DNA of 64,000 nt from Adiantum capillus-veneris (GCA_014529385.2 CM043960.1:22621719-22685718); one strand, 5' to 3'. Counted from the stretch's first letter, positions 32,600-44,094 are shown. Translations and numbers: made by a program. Notes: generated from the sequence alone by a model not told the origin.

Positions 32600-32970
32600 C
32601 AAAATTTTGAGGTGGTAACAGATGCAAGTGGACTCGCTGTAGGAGGAGTCTTAGTACAGGAAGGTCGACCAATTGTCTACACTTCAAGAAAATTAAGGCT
32701 TCATGAGTTGAACTATCCAACTCATAACTTAGAATTATTAATTTTTATTCATGCCCCCAAGTTATGGAGACATTATCTATTGGGACGCCAATTTCAATTG
32801 ATCACGGATCACCAAAGTCTAAAGTGGATTTTTCCCAACCAACTCTTAACATGAGACAAAGACGTTGGATAGAACTTCTTTAAGAATACGATTTCCAAAT
32901 AAAATACAGTCTCGACAATGAAAATGTGGTTGCCGATGCCCTTAGCAGAAAATCCTTCCTTGGAGCCATC
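32600..32970 (+). pseudogene. RNase H of chromovirus
   Basis: FEVVTDASGLAVGGVLVQ, then TSRKLRLHELNYPTHNLELL and FQLITDHQSLKWIF are the three acidic blocks. A frame change near 32852 precedes the final DNENVVADALSRK at about 32920-32955. Confidence 0.85.
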
Positions 32971-33059
32971 TCCATGGCCAACAATTCAATATTGGATAAG
33001 GTGAGGGAATGCTCACAGAAAGATGAAGCCTATCTTCAAATAATTCAAATTCTCAACTA

Positions 33060-34020
33060 AGAAGATGCAACATAAAAAGAAAAAGCCCTAGTTAAGGACC
33101 ATTCTATGGACAATGGCCTTCTTTACTACAGACATCGACTTTACATTCCTAAGGATACCTCCCTAAAGTAGTTAATTCTTCATGAAGGTCATGATATCCT
33201 AGTATCAGGACACCTGGGATATGAAAAAACTCTTAATACCTTGAGAAAGAGCTACTTCTGGACGGGAATGAAGAGGGATGTACTTTGATACGTCAGACAA
33301 TGCCTCTCTTGTCAGAGAAACAAGGCTGAACGAGTGATGATGGTAGGAAAGCTGCAACCCTTGGACGTACCTTAAATGAAGTGGAAATTCATTAGCATGG
33401 ATTTTGTCACGGTTCTTCCCACGGTTCAGGGAGGGTATGAATCCCTAATGGTATTCGTGGATATGCTTACTAAAGCATCTCATCTAATACCAATAAAAAC
33501 CATTTACAATGCACTGGATATAAGCCGGATCTTTGTTAAAGAGATCTTTAGACTACATGGACTTCCAAAGAGAATTATCAGTGCGAGGGATGCAAAGTTC
33601 ACTTCTAAGTTTTGGAAGGCTCTATTTGAAGCTTTAGGAACACAACTATGCTTTAGCTCGACATATCATCCTCAGACAGACGGACAGACGGAATGGGTAA
33701 ACCAAGTAATTAAAGATATCCTTCGAGCTTATTGCAGTAGAGAACCTCGCAAGTGGATTCAATTTCTTCCCTTGGTAGAATTTGCCTATAACTCCTCTTT
33801 CCATAAAAGGATTGGGATGTCACCTTTCAATGCTCTATATGGGCATAAATGCATATCACCATTGAATTTTTCTGACCCTACTATAAGGATAGAAGCCTCA
33901 AAAAAAATACTGGAGGAAATGGAAGCCCAAACCAAAGCCATACAACAAGATATTCAGGCGGCTAAGGATCGTCAAAAGCATTATGTAGACAAAAAACAAT
34001 CCGATCGAATCTTCAAATAA
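33060..34020 (+). pseudogene. Integrase of chromovirus, catalytic Asp altered
   Basis: The HHCC zinc region is visible (LHEGHDILVSGHLGYEKT, then CLSCQ), with a stop between His and Cys pairs. From 33376 it is open: KFISMDFVTVLP carries the first Asp. The second block reads IISARDAKFTSKFW where the family has SDRD, an Asp to Ala change at the position aligned with the catalytic Asp (about 33583). QTDGQTEWVNQ keeps the Glu. The open frame ends at 34018. Confidence 0.85.
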
Positions 34021-34269
34021 GGAGAGGTCTTTCTTCGAGTGCGTCCACAAAGAGCAATCTATCTCTGGGAAATTTCTAAAAGCTTAATTCCCGATATTGC
34101 GGTCCTTATGAAATATTCAAGGTTCTAAGTGATCAAGCCTATAAATTAAAGATGTCCGAACATATCAAAGTTCATGATGTATTTCACGTCAGCCTACTAA
34201 AATCCTATATCCCAAACCCCAATCATGTATTAAAAAATGAACAAATTGTAATGCAATAGCAAGAAGTGC

Positions 34270-34430
34270 TTTAACTTCAGCCAGATTGTATCCTGGAAAC
34301 TAGAGAAAGAACTCTTAGAAATAGAGTAATCAGGGAATATTTGGTAAAATGTAAAGATTATCCCAGTGAAGATGCTACTTGGGAAGATGAAACATCTCTT
34401 CTCAAAGACTTTCCCAATTTCGATTGAGAT
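34270..34430 (+). pseudogene. Chromodomain at integrase C terminus
   Basis: Reads ILETRERTLRNRVIREYLVK, then CKDYPSEDATWEDE, matching the chromodomain of plant chromoviruses (VLDRR.RKLRNR....LVKWKG.P..DATWE). In living elements it directs integration to marked chromatin. The aromatic Trp usual in VKWKG is Cys here. Stops lie just upstream (34258 and 34272). Confidence 0.85.
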
Positions 34431-34450
34431 GAGGGCATCTCAAATTCTTA

Positions 34451-34462
34451 AGTTGGGGAGAT
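34451..34462 (+). promoter_or_regulatory. Polypurine tract of chromovirus
   Basis: agttggggagat lies immediately before the 3' LTR; it is the expected plus-strand primer site. Confidence 0.8.
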
Positions 34463-37167
34463 TTTAAGGTTTCCACCTTTCTAGCTGTAGGGAAATGAAG
34501 TCAAGCTGTAGAAAAAAGCATTGGATGTACAAACAGGTAAAACATTACCTCCAAAGGAGTTAAAATTGGTATTTTTAAAATCTTAAGCACAACAAATCTA
34601 TAGTTAGAAACTATTAGAACTGAATTCGGGTAAAAACTGACACCGCTTTCTCTTTTGAAAAATTCACTGTCACTTTAATTTGTAAAAATAATTGGATGGT
34701 TTTTAGTAATCATTAAAGATTAGGACTTTCATTATAACCCTTAGATATTTTCCTAGATATTTTCATAATAGCATGGGTATTGGGAGAGGATATCTGGAAT
34801 TGCCAAGGACTGTTTTAGCAGCAAGGGGCGCCTTCTTGAGGATTGGGGCAGTTAGTAAACATAATAAGTATGTCATGATAATTAGATTTTGATCAAAAAG
34901 TTAATATAGTTATTTTATTAAGCTAAAATAGATTGATTTTAGCTTAAAATAAAAATATGAAATTAGCTAATCAAGTTAGATAATTTTAAGATAACTATGA
35001 GAGTTAGTAAACATCATAAGTAAAACGTGATAATTAGTTTATGATCAGAAAGTTACTCTAGCTACTTAATATATTCAAAAAAAGATTGATTTTAGCTGAA
35101 AATAAACAAGAACAACTATCTAATCAAATTAGATAATTATAAGATAATTATGAGAGATAGTAAACATCATATGTAAATTGTAATAATTAGCTTATGGTAA
35201 AAAAAAAATGCAGCTATTTAATTAAGCCAATACAGAGCGATCTTCGCTAAAAATAAAAAGGACAAATTAGCTAATTAAGTTGGATAATTATAAGATAAAT
35301 ATCAGTTATTAAACATCATAAGTAAGCCGTGATAATTAGCTTATGGCCAGAAAGTTAATCTAGCTATTTAATTAAACCAAAAGACTAATTTTAGCTAAAA
35401 ATTAAAAGAAAAAAATTAGAGAACTAACTTGGATAATTACAATGTAATTACCAAAGTTAAAAAATATTATCATCTGATTGTGATAGTTATAGCATAATTA
35501 GTTAATTAGTTAATGTAATTATAAAAGATAAAAAATCCTACTTTAAGCTAAAACTTAATTAGGATAAATAAAAATTACAGTTAAAAGTTTCTAAAAAATT
35601 TGTTAGAAGTGTAAACCATTGATATGAAGTTGAGTAAATTTTATCTTTAGGAGTTAATGAATCTAATAAATATTAAGCAAAAATTAAGCAAATTTTAAGC
35701 TTAATAAAGATAGAGAAATTTGAAAAAAGATGCAAAAATTTATACAAAAATTAAGAGAGCTTAGAAAACCCTTAAGTAAACTGTGATAAAGTTATCTTAC
35801 CTATATAAACAAATAAAAATTAACTAAGTGAAGAAATTACTATGTAGAACTATAAATTTAACCTTAGTTGGGATAAAAAGAGAAATTAGATTGAATACGA
35901 AGGTTAAGTCAAGTTTTTGGATGATTTACCTAATAAATGACGTCTTTTTTTATAAAGATAGAAGTCATGGCACCAAAAAGAACCCGAGTCAATCCTCAAT
36001 CTGATGATGAGGGTAGTATTCCCAAGAGAGCTAGAGATTCACACGACGACGAGGACGGGCCTAGTAGTAGGCCTATTGATGAAAGCATTCAGGTCCAAAC
36101 ACTGCAACGAATGTCCGACCAGTCCCAAATGAGTCTTCATTATAATTTAAGTTTGAATAATTTAAGTTTTTCTTTACATATTAATATTGCATACGTAAAA
36201 AAGGGAGTAAGGAATTAGAAAAGTAAAACTGGCAGAAAACGGAAGACATCTTTCAAGAAACCAACGTGCACTTGTTTGTAAATTATGAAGAAATTTTTTG
36301 GGTTAAGACTGGTTGACTCAGGAAATAATGATTGGTTATCCTTAATACAGCTTGTCTCAAGACACCTCTGATTCCTTGGAATATTTTCACTTCAGGTGAT
36401 GAGTAATGATGGCTTGTCAATCATGGATGAGTCGGTTTTTCCTATGTACTTGGAGTCTGTCCTTCCTACATGTGTATGTTTGTGGATACTACTTAGGATA
36501 CCGTTTTTATCCTAGGGGAACCGTTCGGTTGTATGGGCAACTAGTTTGGCGTATGGGCGCTCCGAACTTTGGGTGATGGGTTTCTACCCGGATTATGAAT
36601 AAGGAATGGTGCTGTTTGTTTGACCCATGTATAGGTGTGATTGAGACAAGTGGAGTACATGTCAGGGTTGTCAAGATATATTATAAAAGTGATCGTACCT
36701 TGTCTTAAGTTTAAAGATGTTGTTTTCTAAAAGACCGTTTTCAATGCTGATTTCCATGACTTGTCTTAATGAATTACTGTGCGAAAAAGTTAAAAATAAA
36801 TCCATTATTTAAATGTTAAAACACATGGTAGTAATTAGGAAACAAAAGAATCATGTGTGAGTGCAGGGTGGTAAGTGGAGATTGATCAAGGTTGTCAATC
36901 ATGGACGGGTGGACTTAAAACATTTAGAAAACTTCTTCTATTGGAAGAGGAGTTTACTAGCGGTTGTGCCCTCACATTTGTTAGGAAAAAAAGCGTTGGT
37001 TGAGACAGGATTAGGTCTTCTTCTAGGGCTATAGACCCAAGCCATTGTCAATGGTAAAGGTCTAATCCTTGGATCCTTCTTACTCAGAGACTCTGACTTT
37101 TAATAGGCCTAGAGACATGTCAAGGACCCCATCCCAATTTTGGTATTGGTGGGTTGGGGATCTCGCA
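34463..37167 (+). repeat. 3' LTR (2.7 kb) of chromovirus, internally deleted
   Basis: Begins TTTAAGGTTT (TG start changed) and ends ATCTCGCA. Relative to the 5' LTR it lacks about 0.84 kb between a point matching 26010 and one matching 26846, removing the TATA box region and two array units. The junction lies near 34850. Four array units remain at about 34908, 35051, 35213 and 35363. Confidence 0.9.
35937..36218 (+). CDS. Short acidic/basic ORF inside the 3' LTR
   Basis: From the ATG at 35967 it reads MAPKRTRVNPQSDDEG, then PKRARDSHDDEDGPSS: two KR-rich motifs among acidic runs. The 5' LTR has the equivalent at 27931 (MTPKKIRVNPQSDDEG) with a stop near 28052. It could be a relic of an N-terminal Gag exon or a chance frame; similarity between the two LTRs is expected anyway and proves nothing. 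Confidence 0.3.
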   Translation: MTSFFIKIEVMAPKRTRVNPQSDDEGSIPKRARDSHDDEDGPSSRPIDESIQVQTLQRMSDQSQMSLHYNLSLNNLSFSLHINIAYVKKGVRN

Positions 37168-37233
37168 ACCAGTGTTTTCAGTTTTCAATCCCTCTTTCCG
37201 AAAATACGATGGAGTTGTTGAGGCTAATTTCTT

Positions 37234-37663
37234 TGTTGTAGCCCAATACTTTGGTAGCCCATTGAGCCTATTCTTCGCCATTTTCTCATTGCAATGAGTG
37301 CTCCCATCGCTATCCATTATCGGCTTCATCATCGTCTACATTTTAAGTCCCTTCATTCCTCTGCCATCGAGCGCAAATCAGCCTCAAATCTATTCCTTGG
37401 TGGCCATCAACAACTCCTTATCGAGACGGATCCATAGGTGCATCAAATCAACCCCGGAGGTGCTTCATTTTGAAGAGTTACCATGGCAACATTAGTCAGT
37501 AGAGTTTGCATTGAGATATTGCATGTATGTACATTCCATTTACGTAATCAAAAGCAAATATCACATAAATGGAAGGTTGAGAAGGTTGCAAGGAAACAAG
37601 TAAAGATTTGTGGAAGTGTAAAGTCTAAATCTTGTCACAATCTCAATTCAGTTGCGTTCGACA
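37234..37663 (+). repeat. 5' LTR of TRIM-like element
   Basis: Matches 38019-38267 (its first half, with ccttatcgagacggatcc shared as cttatcgagacggatcc) and 41239-41569 (its second half, with gtaaagatttgtgga shared). Confidence 0.75.
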
Positions 37664-37664
37664 T

Positions 37665-37676
37665 TGGTATTAGAGC
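37665..37676 (+). promoter_or_regulatory. PBS-like site (tRNA-Met, one mismatch)
   Basis: TGGTATTAGAGC differs at one base from the standard TGGTATCAGAGC and follows the LTR end CA by one base. Confidence 0.7.
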
Positions 37677-38267
37677 TTTGTGATTTTGCACTAATCTGCT
37701 AATCTTTGATTTTCTCTCTCTCTCTCTCTCTCTCTCTAGTATTTGAATGTGTGTTGTAGCGTTTCACCCAAGGCTGCTTCTCTGACTCGGGGAAGCGCAG
37801 GACCCGCCATTGCGTGTGGGACCATGCGCCTTGAGTGTAGGAAATGAAAACAATGTATACTAGGGATTACAATTGTGGTGCGTGTGTGAGAGTAGTTGAC
37901 TTGGTTGTGTGCGCTCGACCACCTCAAAATAGAGAAATCCTAGCATGGATATTTGCAATCATAAATTCTTCGACATGACAGATCACATCATTGAAGACAT
38001 GCACTAGAAACATGAAGGTGTTGATTGCAGTACTTTGGCAGATCATTGAACCTCTTCTTGGCCATTTCCTCCCCACATCGAGTGCTCCCATTGCTATCCA
38101 TTATTGGCTCCATCATCATCTGTGTTTGCAGTCCTTCAGCCCTCTCACATTAGGAGCGCAAATCAGCCCCAGATTTATCCCTTGGGTGGCGATCAACACC
38201 TTCTTATCGAGACGGATCCAAAGGTGCATCAAATCAGTCCTGGAAGTGCTTCATTTTGAAGAGTTAC

Positions 38268-38330
38268 TGTTATAAGCTTGGACACTCCAAGTGAGAAATC
38301 AATAGCAACACACAAGCAGAAACATTGAAC

Positions 38331-38385
<55 letters not shown>

Positions 38386-38951
38386 CAAAGGCACGGTAGA
38401 GTCTCACCTAGATGCACTGGCCCCAAAGATTGGTTCCCTTTTGGTATTTCTTTATTATTGCTCACAACAAAGTATAACTTCCAAGGGTCCTCTGCTCTTA
38501 GATCCGTCCAGATGCTCTGCAGAGTGAGGTCCCAAGGGCCTTATAGACATTACATGGGATGCCCAAAAGTAGAGCCCCAAAAGCATCGCACTCAAAAGTA
38601 TAGTACCCAAAAGCACAATACCCAAAAGCACTTTACTCAAAAGCCCACAAAAAACTGTCACCTAATTAGCCAGCGCAAAACGTGGAAATTCGTATAAGCT
38701 TCCACGTACACAGCTAGCGCAATTTATGAAAATTTTGTACAGCAACAACCACGTTAGCATCCGTACAACATGCCATGTTAGCATGTCAATGCGTTTTACG
38801 GAAAGCATCTTGAGAGTTTAAGTTTTGGACTTTTAGGGTTTTAGACCCCTTGACTGGTGCTTCTTAGCTTTAGGACTTTTGGATTCCGTTTCTCTTGTTC
38901 ACTCGGCCATTTCTCTTCCAGTTGGGCATGCCACATCATCACTTTAAGACA
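38268..38951 (-). repeat. 3' LTR of minus-strand non-coding element
   Basis: 684 bp, plus strand from TGTTATAAGC to TTTAAGACA. Contains (GA)n at 38335-38382 and a run of short repeats around ccaaaagcac at 38570-38645. Confidence 0.88.
38335..38382. repeat. (GA)n microsatellite inside an LTR
   Basis: About 48 bp of GA; the sister LTR has a longer tract at the same place (40619-40706). Confidence 0.97.
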
Positions 38952-38961
38952 TTCCCCCCTC

Positions 38962-40495
38962 TTGCAAGAATTGAAATCGCCTTGATTACGCCTGCCAAAA
39001 CTCCCAAAGGACAGAAACTTTCTTCAATAGACATTGACTCTATGTACTCATGCACCAGACTCCACCAATCTAGCACATGTACAAATCTAGCACTTGTACA
39101 AAGACATCGGTCACTAATCAGTCACATTTCTGTCGAGGGTCTCAGATACAAATCATGATCATCGTAACCATTTAGCAATCACATCCAGACCACGCTCATC
39201 GTTTCACGGATGTCTTGATCTACTAAATCTTGTTACTGTCAGATTCATATCCTTTCATTTCACATTTAAGCCAAACCAACCATGCCCATGACCATCCTCA
39301 CAAGACAATACATCCACATAGCATGCAATTCACAAAATCTACTGATCTCTAACAAATGTCTAGATGCACCAAGTTTGAATAATTCATCAGACAAAAGGCT
39401 GCATACATTTCATCTTTCTCTACATGTCTCTAACAGTACACACATGAAATAGCACATGTTTTCAATTCAATCAAAGAAATTTCCAATTCCGTGCATATAT
39501 GTTCATAAAGTCATTCCGCAAAATATTGTTAGCCCGTTAGTACCCTAAAATCTCAACAAGAAATTAGTGACTTTATTCAATCTAGGAAATTTGTGACAAA
39601 GGAGTGGAGTGGTTTCCCTCTTGTGCAGTTTGCATCACACCATATTCAACTTGCTGATTCATTGGTAACTTTTGCATAGATACTGATTATGGTCCAAAAG
39701 CTTTAAGGTACCTATCTAAAGAGAATTTGTGATGTTCTCCTCCTAGATCCACTTTGCATTGAGGGCTAAAAAGTACCCTAGACCAAATCAACCGGTGGAC
39801 CTAGCTTACTTTTCTGTTCCTTTCTTGTGCCCTGCGACCTTGTGGGAGCCTCGCTGGCCTCCCTATCCTTGGCACCTCAATCTGGATATGTGGAATTCTC
39901 TGATCTACTAGCTGATCCCTTTCCTTTCTCTCCTTATGCCTTCGGGCTTGTGGGTAGCCTCACTAGCCTCCCCTGTCCACTGGCACGTCAGTCTCAATCG
40001 TTGGAACCTTGAGACACACTATCATATGATCCCCATTCTTCTCCAGAATCCTCTGATAACCTTGCATATGGTACCCTTAAATCGTTGGAACCCTCGGATG
40101 CGCTACCATCTGATTCTCTTATTCTTCAGATGCTTCACATATTTCGAGTTCTAGGAGTACTTCATTAATCTTTTCACACACGTTTCAACATGTAGTCGAT
40201 GTTTGTACTCGACTCTGTCAAACTTCCTCGCCGGAAATTTGTCCATGGATGGCATTTCAGGGTGGCCCCCACTCTGTGGTTATTTCATGTTTTGATGGCC
40301 CTTAAAACAAAGCGATGAAGAGGGGATTGCGCCTGATGCGCGATGGACTAAGGGTGGGAGTGGCTAAAAATTCTGGAGGAAGGACATGCAAATTCCTTCA
40401 CAAACAAAATCTTGATTGCTCTGTCATATTCTCCTCGAGAACCTATGTGTGCTACAGAAGGGATTGGATCCTGCGTAGAAGAAGAATCTATGTGT
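38962..40495. other. Interior of the non-coding LTR element
   Basis: No open frame resembling gag or pol. Imperfect direct repeats occur at 39836-40145: the phrases cttgtggg..gcctc.ct.gcctccc and cgttggaacc each occur twice about 65-110 bp apart. Confidence 0.6.
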
Positions 40496-40508
40496 GCTCT
40501 CATACCAC

Positions 40509-40614
40509 TACTATAAGCTTGGACACTCCAAATGAGAATTCAATAGAAATGCACGAACAGAAACTGAAAAATCATTGATCTTTACGCGCACATGTACGCA
40601 TGCGCACGCGCGCG

Positions 40615-40709
<95 letters not shown>

Positions 40710-41238
40710 ACACGGCACGACGGAGTTTTGTGTCCAGATGCACTGGCCCCAAATATTGGGGGCCCTTTCGGTATTTCTTTATTATTGGTTACAACAAAGT
40801 ACAACTCTCGAGGTCCTCTACTCTCAGACTCTGCGTCCAAATTCTCTGGAGAGTGAGGCTCCAAGGGTCCTTATGCCCAAAAACAGATCCCCAAAAGCAT
40901 GATCTTCAAAAGCACAGTACCCAAAAGCACTATACTTAAAAGCCCATGAAAAATTACAAGTTAATCAGCCAGCACAAAATGCTAAAATTTGTATAGGTAC
41001 AGCAGTCGCAATTCATGAAAATTTTGAACAGCAGCAACAACGTCAACATCCATACCATATGCCACATCATCATGTGAGTGCGTTTTATGAAAATCATCTT
41101 CAAAGTTCAAGCTTTGGATTCTTAGAGCTTTAGGACCCTTAATCGGCGCTTCCTGGATTTAGGACTTGCGGATTTTGAGTCTCGTCCACTCGGCTATTTG
41201 TCTATCTTTTAGGCATGGCACATCATCACTTTATGAAA
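40509..41238 (-). repeat. 5' LTR of minus-strand non-coding element
   Basis: 730 bp, homologous to 38268-38951 throughout (shared gatgcactggccccaaa and ggtatttctttattattg). It contains (CG)n(GA)n at 40605-40706, longer than in the sister LTR. Confidence 0.88.
40605..40706. repeat. (CG)n(GA)n microsatellite inside an LTR
   Basis: An alternating CG/CA stretch passes into about 88 bp of GA ending at 40706. Confidence 0.97.
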
Positions 41239-41387
41239 GTTACCGTGGTGACATCCCCTATTTGAGTAGCAGAGTTTGCATTGAGGTATTGCATGTGTGT
41301 ACATTCCATTTATGAAATCAAAAACAAACACCATATTGACAACGGTGTAGGGGCCCCTTGAGAGGGTTGGTTGGGACCCATTGGGTG

Positions 41388-41390
<3 letters not shown>

Positions 41391-41435
<45 letters not shown>

Positions 41436-41444
41436 ATTCTCTCT
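41391..41444. repeat. (CT)n microsatellite in the TRIM-like 3' LTR
   Basis: CT tract with a few interruptions, absent from the 5' LTR of the same element. Confidence 0.95.
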
Positions 41445-41544
41445 ACAAAGAAATAAAAGGAATTATCATTTGTGCTAAGTAGCACCGATTCAAGGAAGGA
41501 AAGAAGTAAAGATTTGTGGAGGTGTAAAGTCTAGTTCTTGTCAC

Positions 41545-42245
41545 TATTTCAATTCCTCTGCACTTGAAAAATTCTCCTTATGCCATGATGCAAGAGCGGC
41601 CATTGATTTTATTGAAAGAATTGCTTGATACAAGGTAACAGAGAAAATGGCGGAGCAACTTTTGTGGCACTTTTTGACCTTGCAATCTTTTTGATATCTG
41701 TTTGCTACACACTCAAGATTTTTCTCCATGTCTACATACTCCTTTCTAAAGAAAATGCAATCATTAGCGTAAGCATGAATGGAATTATAGTTTATTCTTA
41801 AATTTCGTAGGACCTTTCTTGCATCATCTCTCAAAGCTTGCATCACATTATAGCTCACAATATGTGTTCTTTAGGGAGTTTACATATAGAGAAGCATCAA
41901 CGAACTTATGATAAAGTATTATCATTTCATAATTATAGTTAACATAGCGTGAACAATCACCTGAAAAGTTATGTAACTCGTGTCACCTGATCAAAACTTT
42001 GCTTGCATGTTGAGAAGAACCAATTGCATTTTTCATTTGGAAACTTTAGCTCCTTCGTATAGTGTTGTGTCAGCCTCACGTTTCATATCATCACAAACAA
42101 GCCGTGTAGAGTCTATGATTGTTTCAATCCTTTCGTTAATTTTTGGCTCATACATCTCTTGGTTGGCATGCTGCTCTGTGCTGTCAACCTTTGAGCTTGT
42201 TGACACTTCAAGTATAGCTGTGTGTAATGGAAATGGCCTATGAAC
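41545..42245 (-). pseudogene. CACTA transposase N-terminal fragment
   Basis: On the minus strand: EADTTLYEGAKVSK (about 42070), LVLLNMQAKF, then in the frame open at 41858-41544 NVMQALRDDARKVLRNLRI, YNSIHAYANDCIFFRKEY, and MAALASWHKEN. This follows the N-terminal order of plant TNP2 proteins (D..LYEG..FTKL, LLN.KA.....N, Y.A.K....L, I.AC.NDC.L, RW). It ends just before the position where the 24455-24965 fragment begins in the same family. Stops and frame changes are frequent. Confidence 0.75.
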
Positions 42246-42249
42246 TTTA

Positions 42250-42900
42250 AGAATATCGAAATTAGGAAAATTAAAGAGAGCATTTTTGTGAGACTACTTT
42301 GAGAGCATAGAGGGTGAACTTAATTGACAGTAGCAACATAATCATAGTACTTAACTAACTTGGCATGAACAATACTTTTGAAAGAGAGAGAGTTTAGAGA
42401 ACTTGACAACAATTGAGGACCGGATTTATGTGGAGCCGGTTCCCCCTCCAATAGGCTTTTGTATTATAGATTCTCCCATCAAGAGAGACTTGGTACAATA
42501 TAATCTTTGTGTTCCTTGTGACCTAGGTGATGCAATGAAGATGGAAAGCTTCATGCATCATGAGCTTAACATAGACTTAGTAAAAAGCATTAACTATCCA
42601 CAGTCTCAATCCCAAGGTCTCAAATACCTTCAAAGGTGGAGAGAGCTAGCGGGGAATGAGGGTAGGGAAGAAAAGAAGAAACATTTATAGGAGAAAGAAA
42701 GAGTTCCTCACTTATTGTCACTCTTCTTGCTAGCATACATAATAGCATAGTAATGAAGATGGAGAAGATGTCAAGCTTAAGCATTGAAGCATGGCTCTTA
42801 GTTGGATTTACATTCCATAGCCTAGAGTGTTGGTGTAGGCTCTCAACTTCTCTACTAGCTTGGACAAGGAGATGGAGCTCTTGCACTTTGCACTTCACAC

Positions 42901-42949
<49 letters not shown>

Positions 42950-43980
42950 GTATACCCCCCAAGCAACCCCCCTCCTTGATTTGGTCAACCCCCTCTTCTA
43001 GCACTATCTTGCATATGATTGGACCTCCTCAAGCTTGGCCAATCAGACTTAGTGCATATCAAGCAACAAGGGTAGTCTTGGGATAAGTGTGCCCCTTTTT
43101 CCTTTGAGAGAGAGGACTTGATAAATGCAAACATAATTAATTAAATCAACTAAGTTATCATAGGACCCCTTGGGAGGCTAACCAATAGGCTTTAGGCACA
43201 CCATGAGGGCAACATGAAGAGGAGCTTAATAAGTGTCCTATTTGTGTGTTCTCTCTCTAGCCCCTAGAATGAGGGCTTGTCCCCTCATGAGTAGGGATAT
43301 GATTTGAATTTTTGAACACCTTACCTTCAAGCACCTTAGTCATGGAGCACCTTAGCACCTTAGTACCTTAGTCATTAAACCCCTCAAGCACCTTAGTCAG
43401 CAAGCAAGACAAGCATCTCAAGCTTGGGCCGGGTTCCCACCTCAAGCACAACCCTAGCTTACTTAAGGTCAAAGGACTTTTAGCACTAACCTTTGGAGGT
43501 CTTTAATAAAGCTAACCCTAAGGTATTTAAGCTTCATTAGCTAGCCTTGCTCCTTGGGATATCATCTCTCATTTGGACCCCTTTACCATTGGCCCCGTGT
43601 TGAGATAGACCCGTAAGCACATATCTATATTCTAACCCTTGTTCCTGTCTATTCTCCCACATTAAATGATCAGTTTAATATGAGAAAATCATTTGGGTTG
43701 GTTAGATATTAGATTTTATGACACTACATTCGATTTTGATACAAAGTAAATCCAGTAAGTTAGAAAGACATCTTTTACTAGTGTCGTTCACACGTGCCAA
43801 TGAATTACAATTGACAATAATTCGATCTATAATTGATGGATTGAACTCACTATATTTGTGAACATGCTATTGTGCAACACGTCGTGTTCGACGCAAAGCC
43901 CATTTGCTTCGATTACAAGGGCATGAAACCTTGGCCAAGATATAAACATCTTGATTGGACTGTCCCACACCGTTGTTGCT
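42250..43980. other. No recognised gene
   Basis: A (GA)n tract lies at 42904-42946 and short recurring caccttag words at 43318-43400. The open frame at 42403-42690 has no recognised domain. Confidence 0.4.
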
Positions 43981-44094
43981 ACTCATAATACTTGTGAACA
44001 CAACAGTAAACATAAAGTTACTTTTAAACCTATTTCTGACTCGAAAAATGGTTCATAATCCCAAACCTAAAAAGTAATCTTATAAAAAATGCAA

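Larger units (their letters stand above)
25573..37167 (+). mobile_element. Chromodomain Ty3/gypsy retrotransposon, full length, inactive
   Basis: LTRs at 25573-29212 and 34463-37167 bracket an internal region with a PBS, gag, protease, RT, RNase H, integrase, chromodomain and PPT in canonical order. The chromodomain places it in the chromoviruses. The LTRs have about a dozen differences in their first 105 aligned bases and a large length difference, so the insertion is old. Stops occur in every domain. No exact target duplication is visible (acgct left, accag right), although both LTR ends are recognisable. An inverted piece of the LTR sits upstream of gag. Confidence 0.93.
38268..41238 (-). 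mobile_element. Non-coding LTR retrotransposon, minus strand, with perfect target duplication
   Basis: LTRs at 38268-38951 and 40509-41238 flank 1.56 kb without coding. On the minus strand the PBS is TGGTATGAGAGC (40496-40507), one mismatch to the tRNA-Met site, and the PPT gaggggggaa (38952-38961) abuts the 3' LTR. The target duplication GTTAC is exact (38263-38267 and 41239-41243). The host site is the 3' LTR of the TRIM-like element: sequences left and right of the insertion join to match that element's 5' LTR. Non-autonomous; it needs proteins from another element. Confidence 0.88.
37234..41569 (+). mobile_element. TRIM-like LTR element, 3' LTR split by a later insertion
   Basis: A 5' LTR (37234-37663, TGTTG...TTCGACA) is followed by a PBS-like site at 37665-37676, then an internal region of only about 355 bp, a purine-rich agaaacatgaagg, and a 3' LTR (38019-38267 continuing at 41239-41569). 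No coding capacity is present, so it resembles terminal-repeat retrotransposons in miniature. Flanks ttctt and ttctc are near-matching 5-bp target copies. The 3' LTR holds about 150 bp, including a (CT)n tract, not in the 5' LTR. Confidence 0.65.

Noticed and set aside
25568-37172. Target duplication for the chromovirus
   Set aside because: The 5-bp flanks acgct and accag do not match; small shifts do not help.
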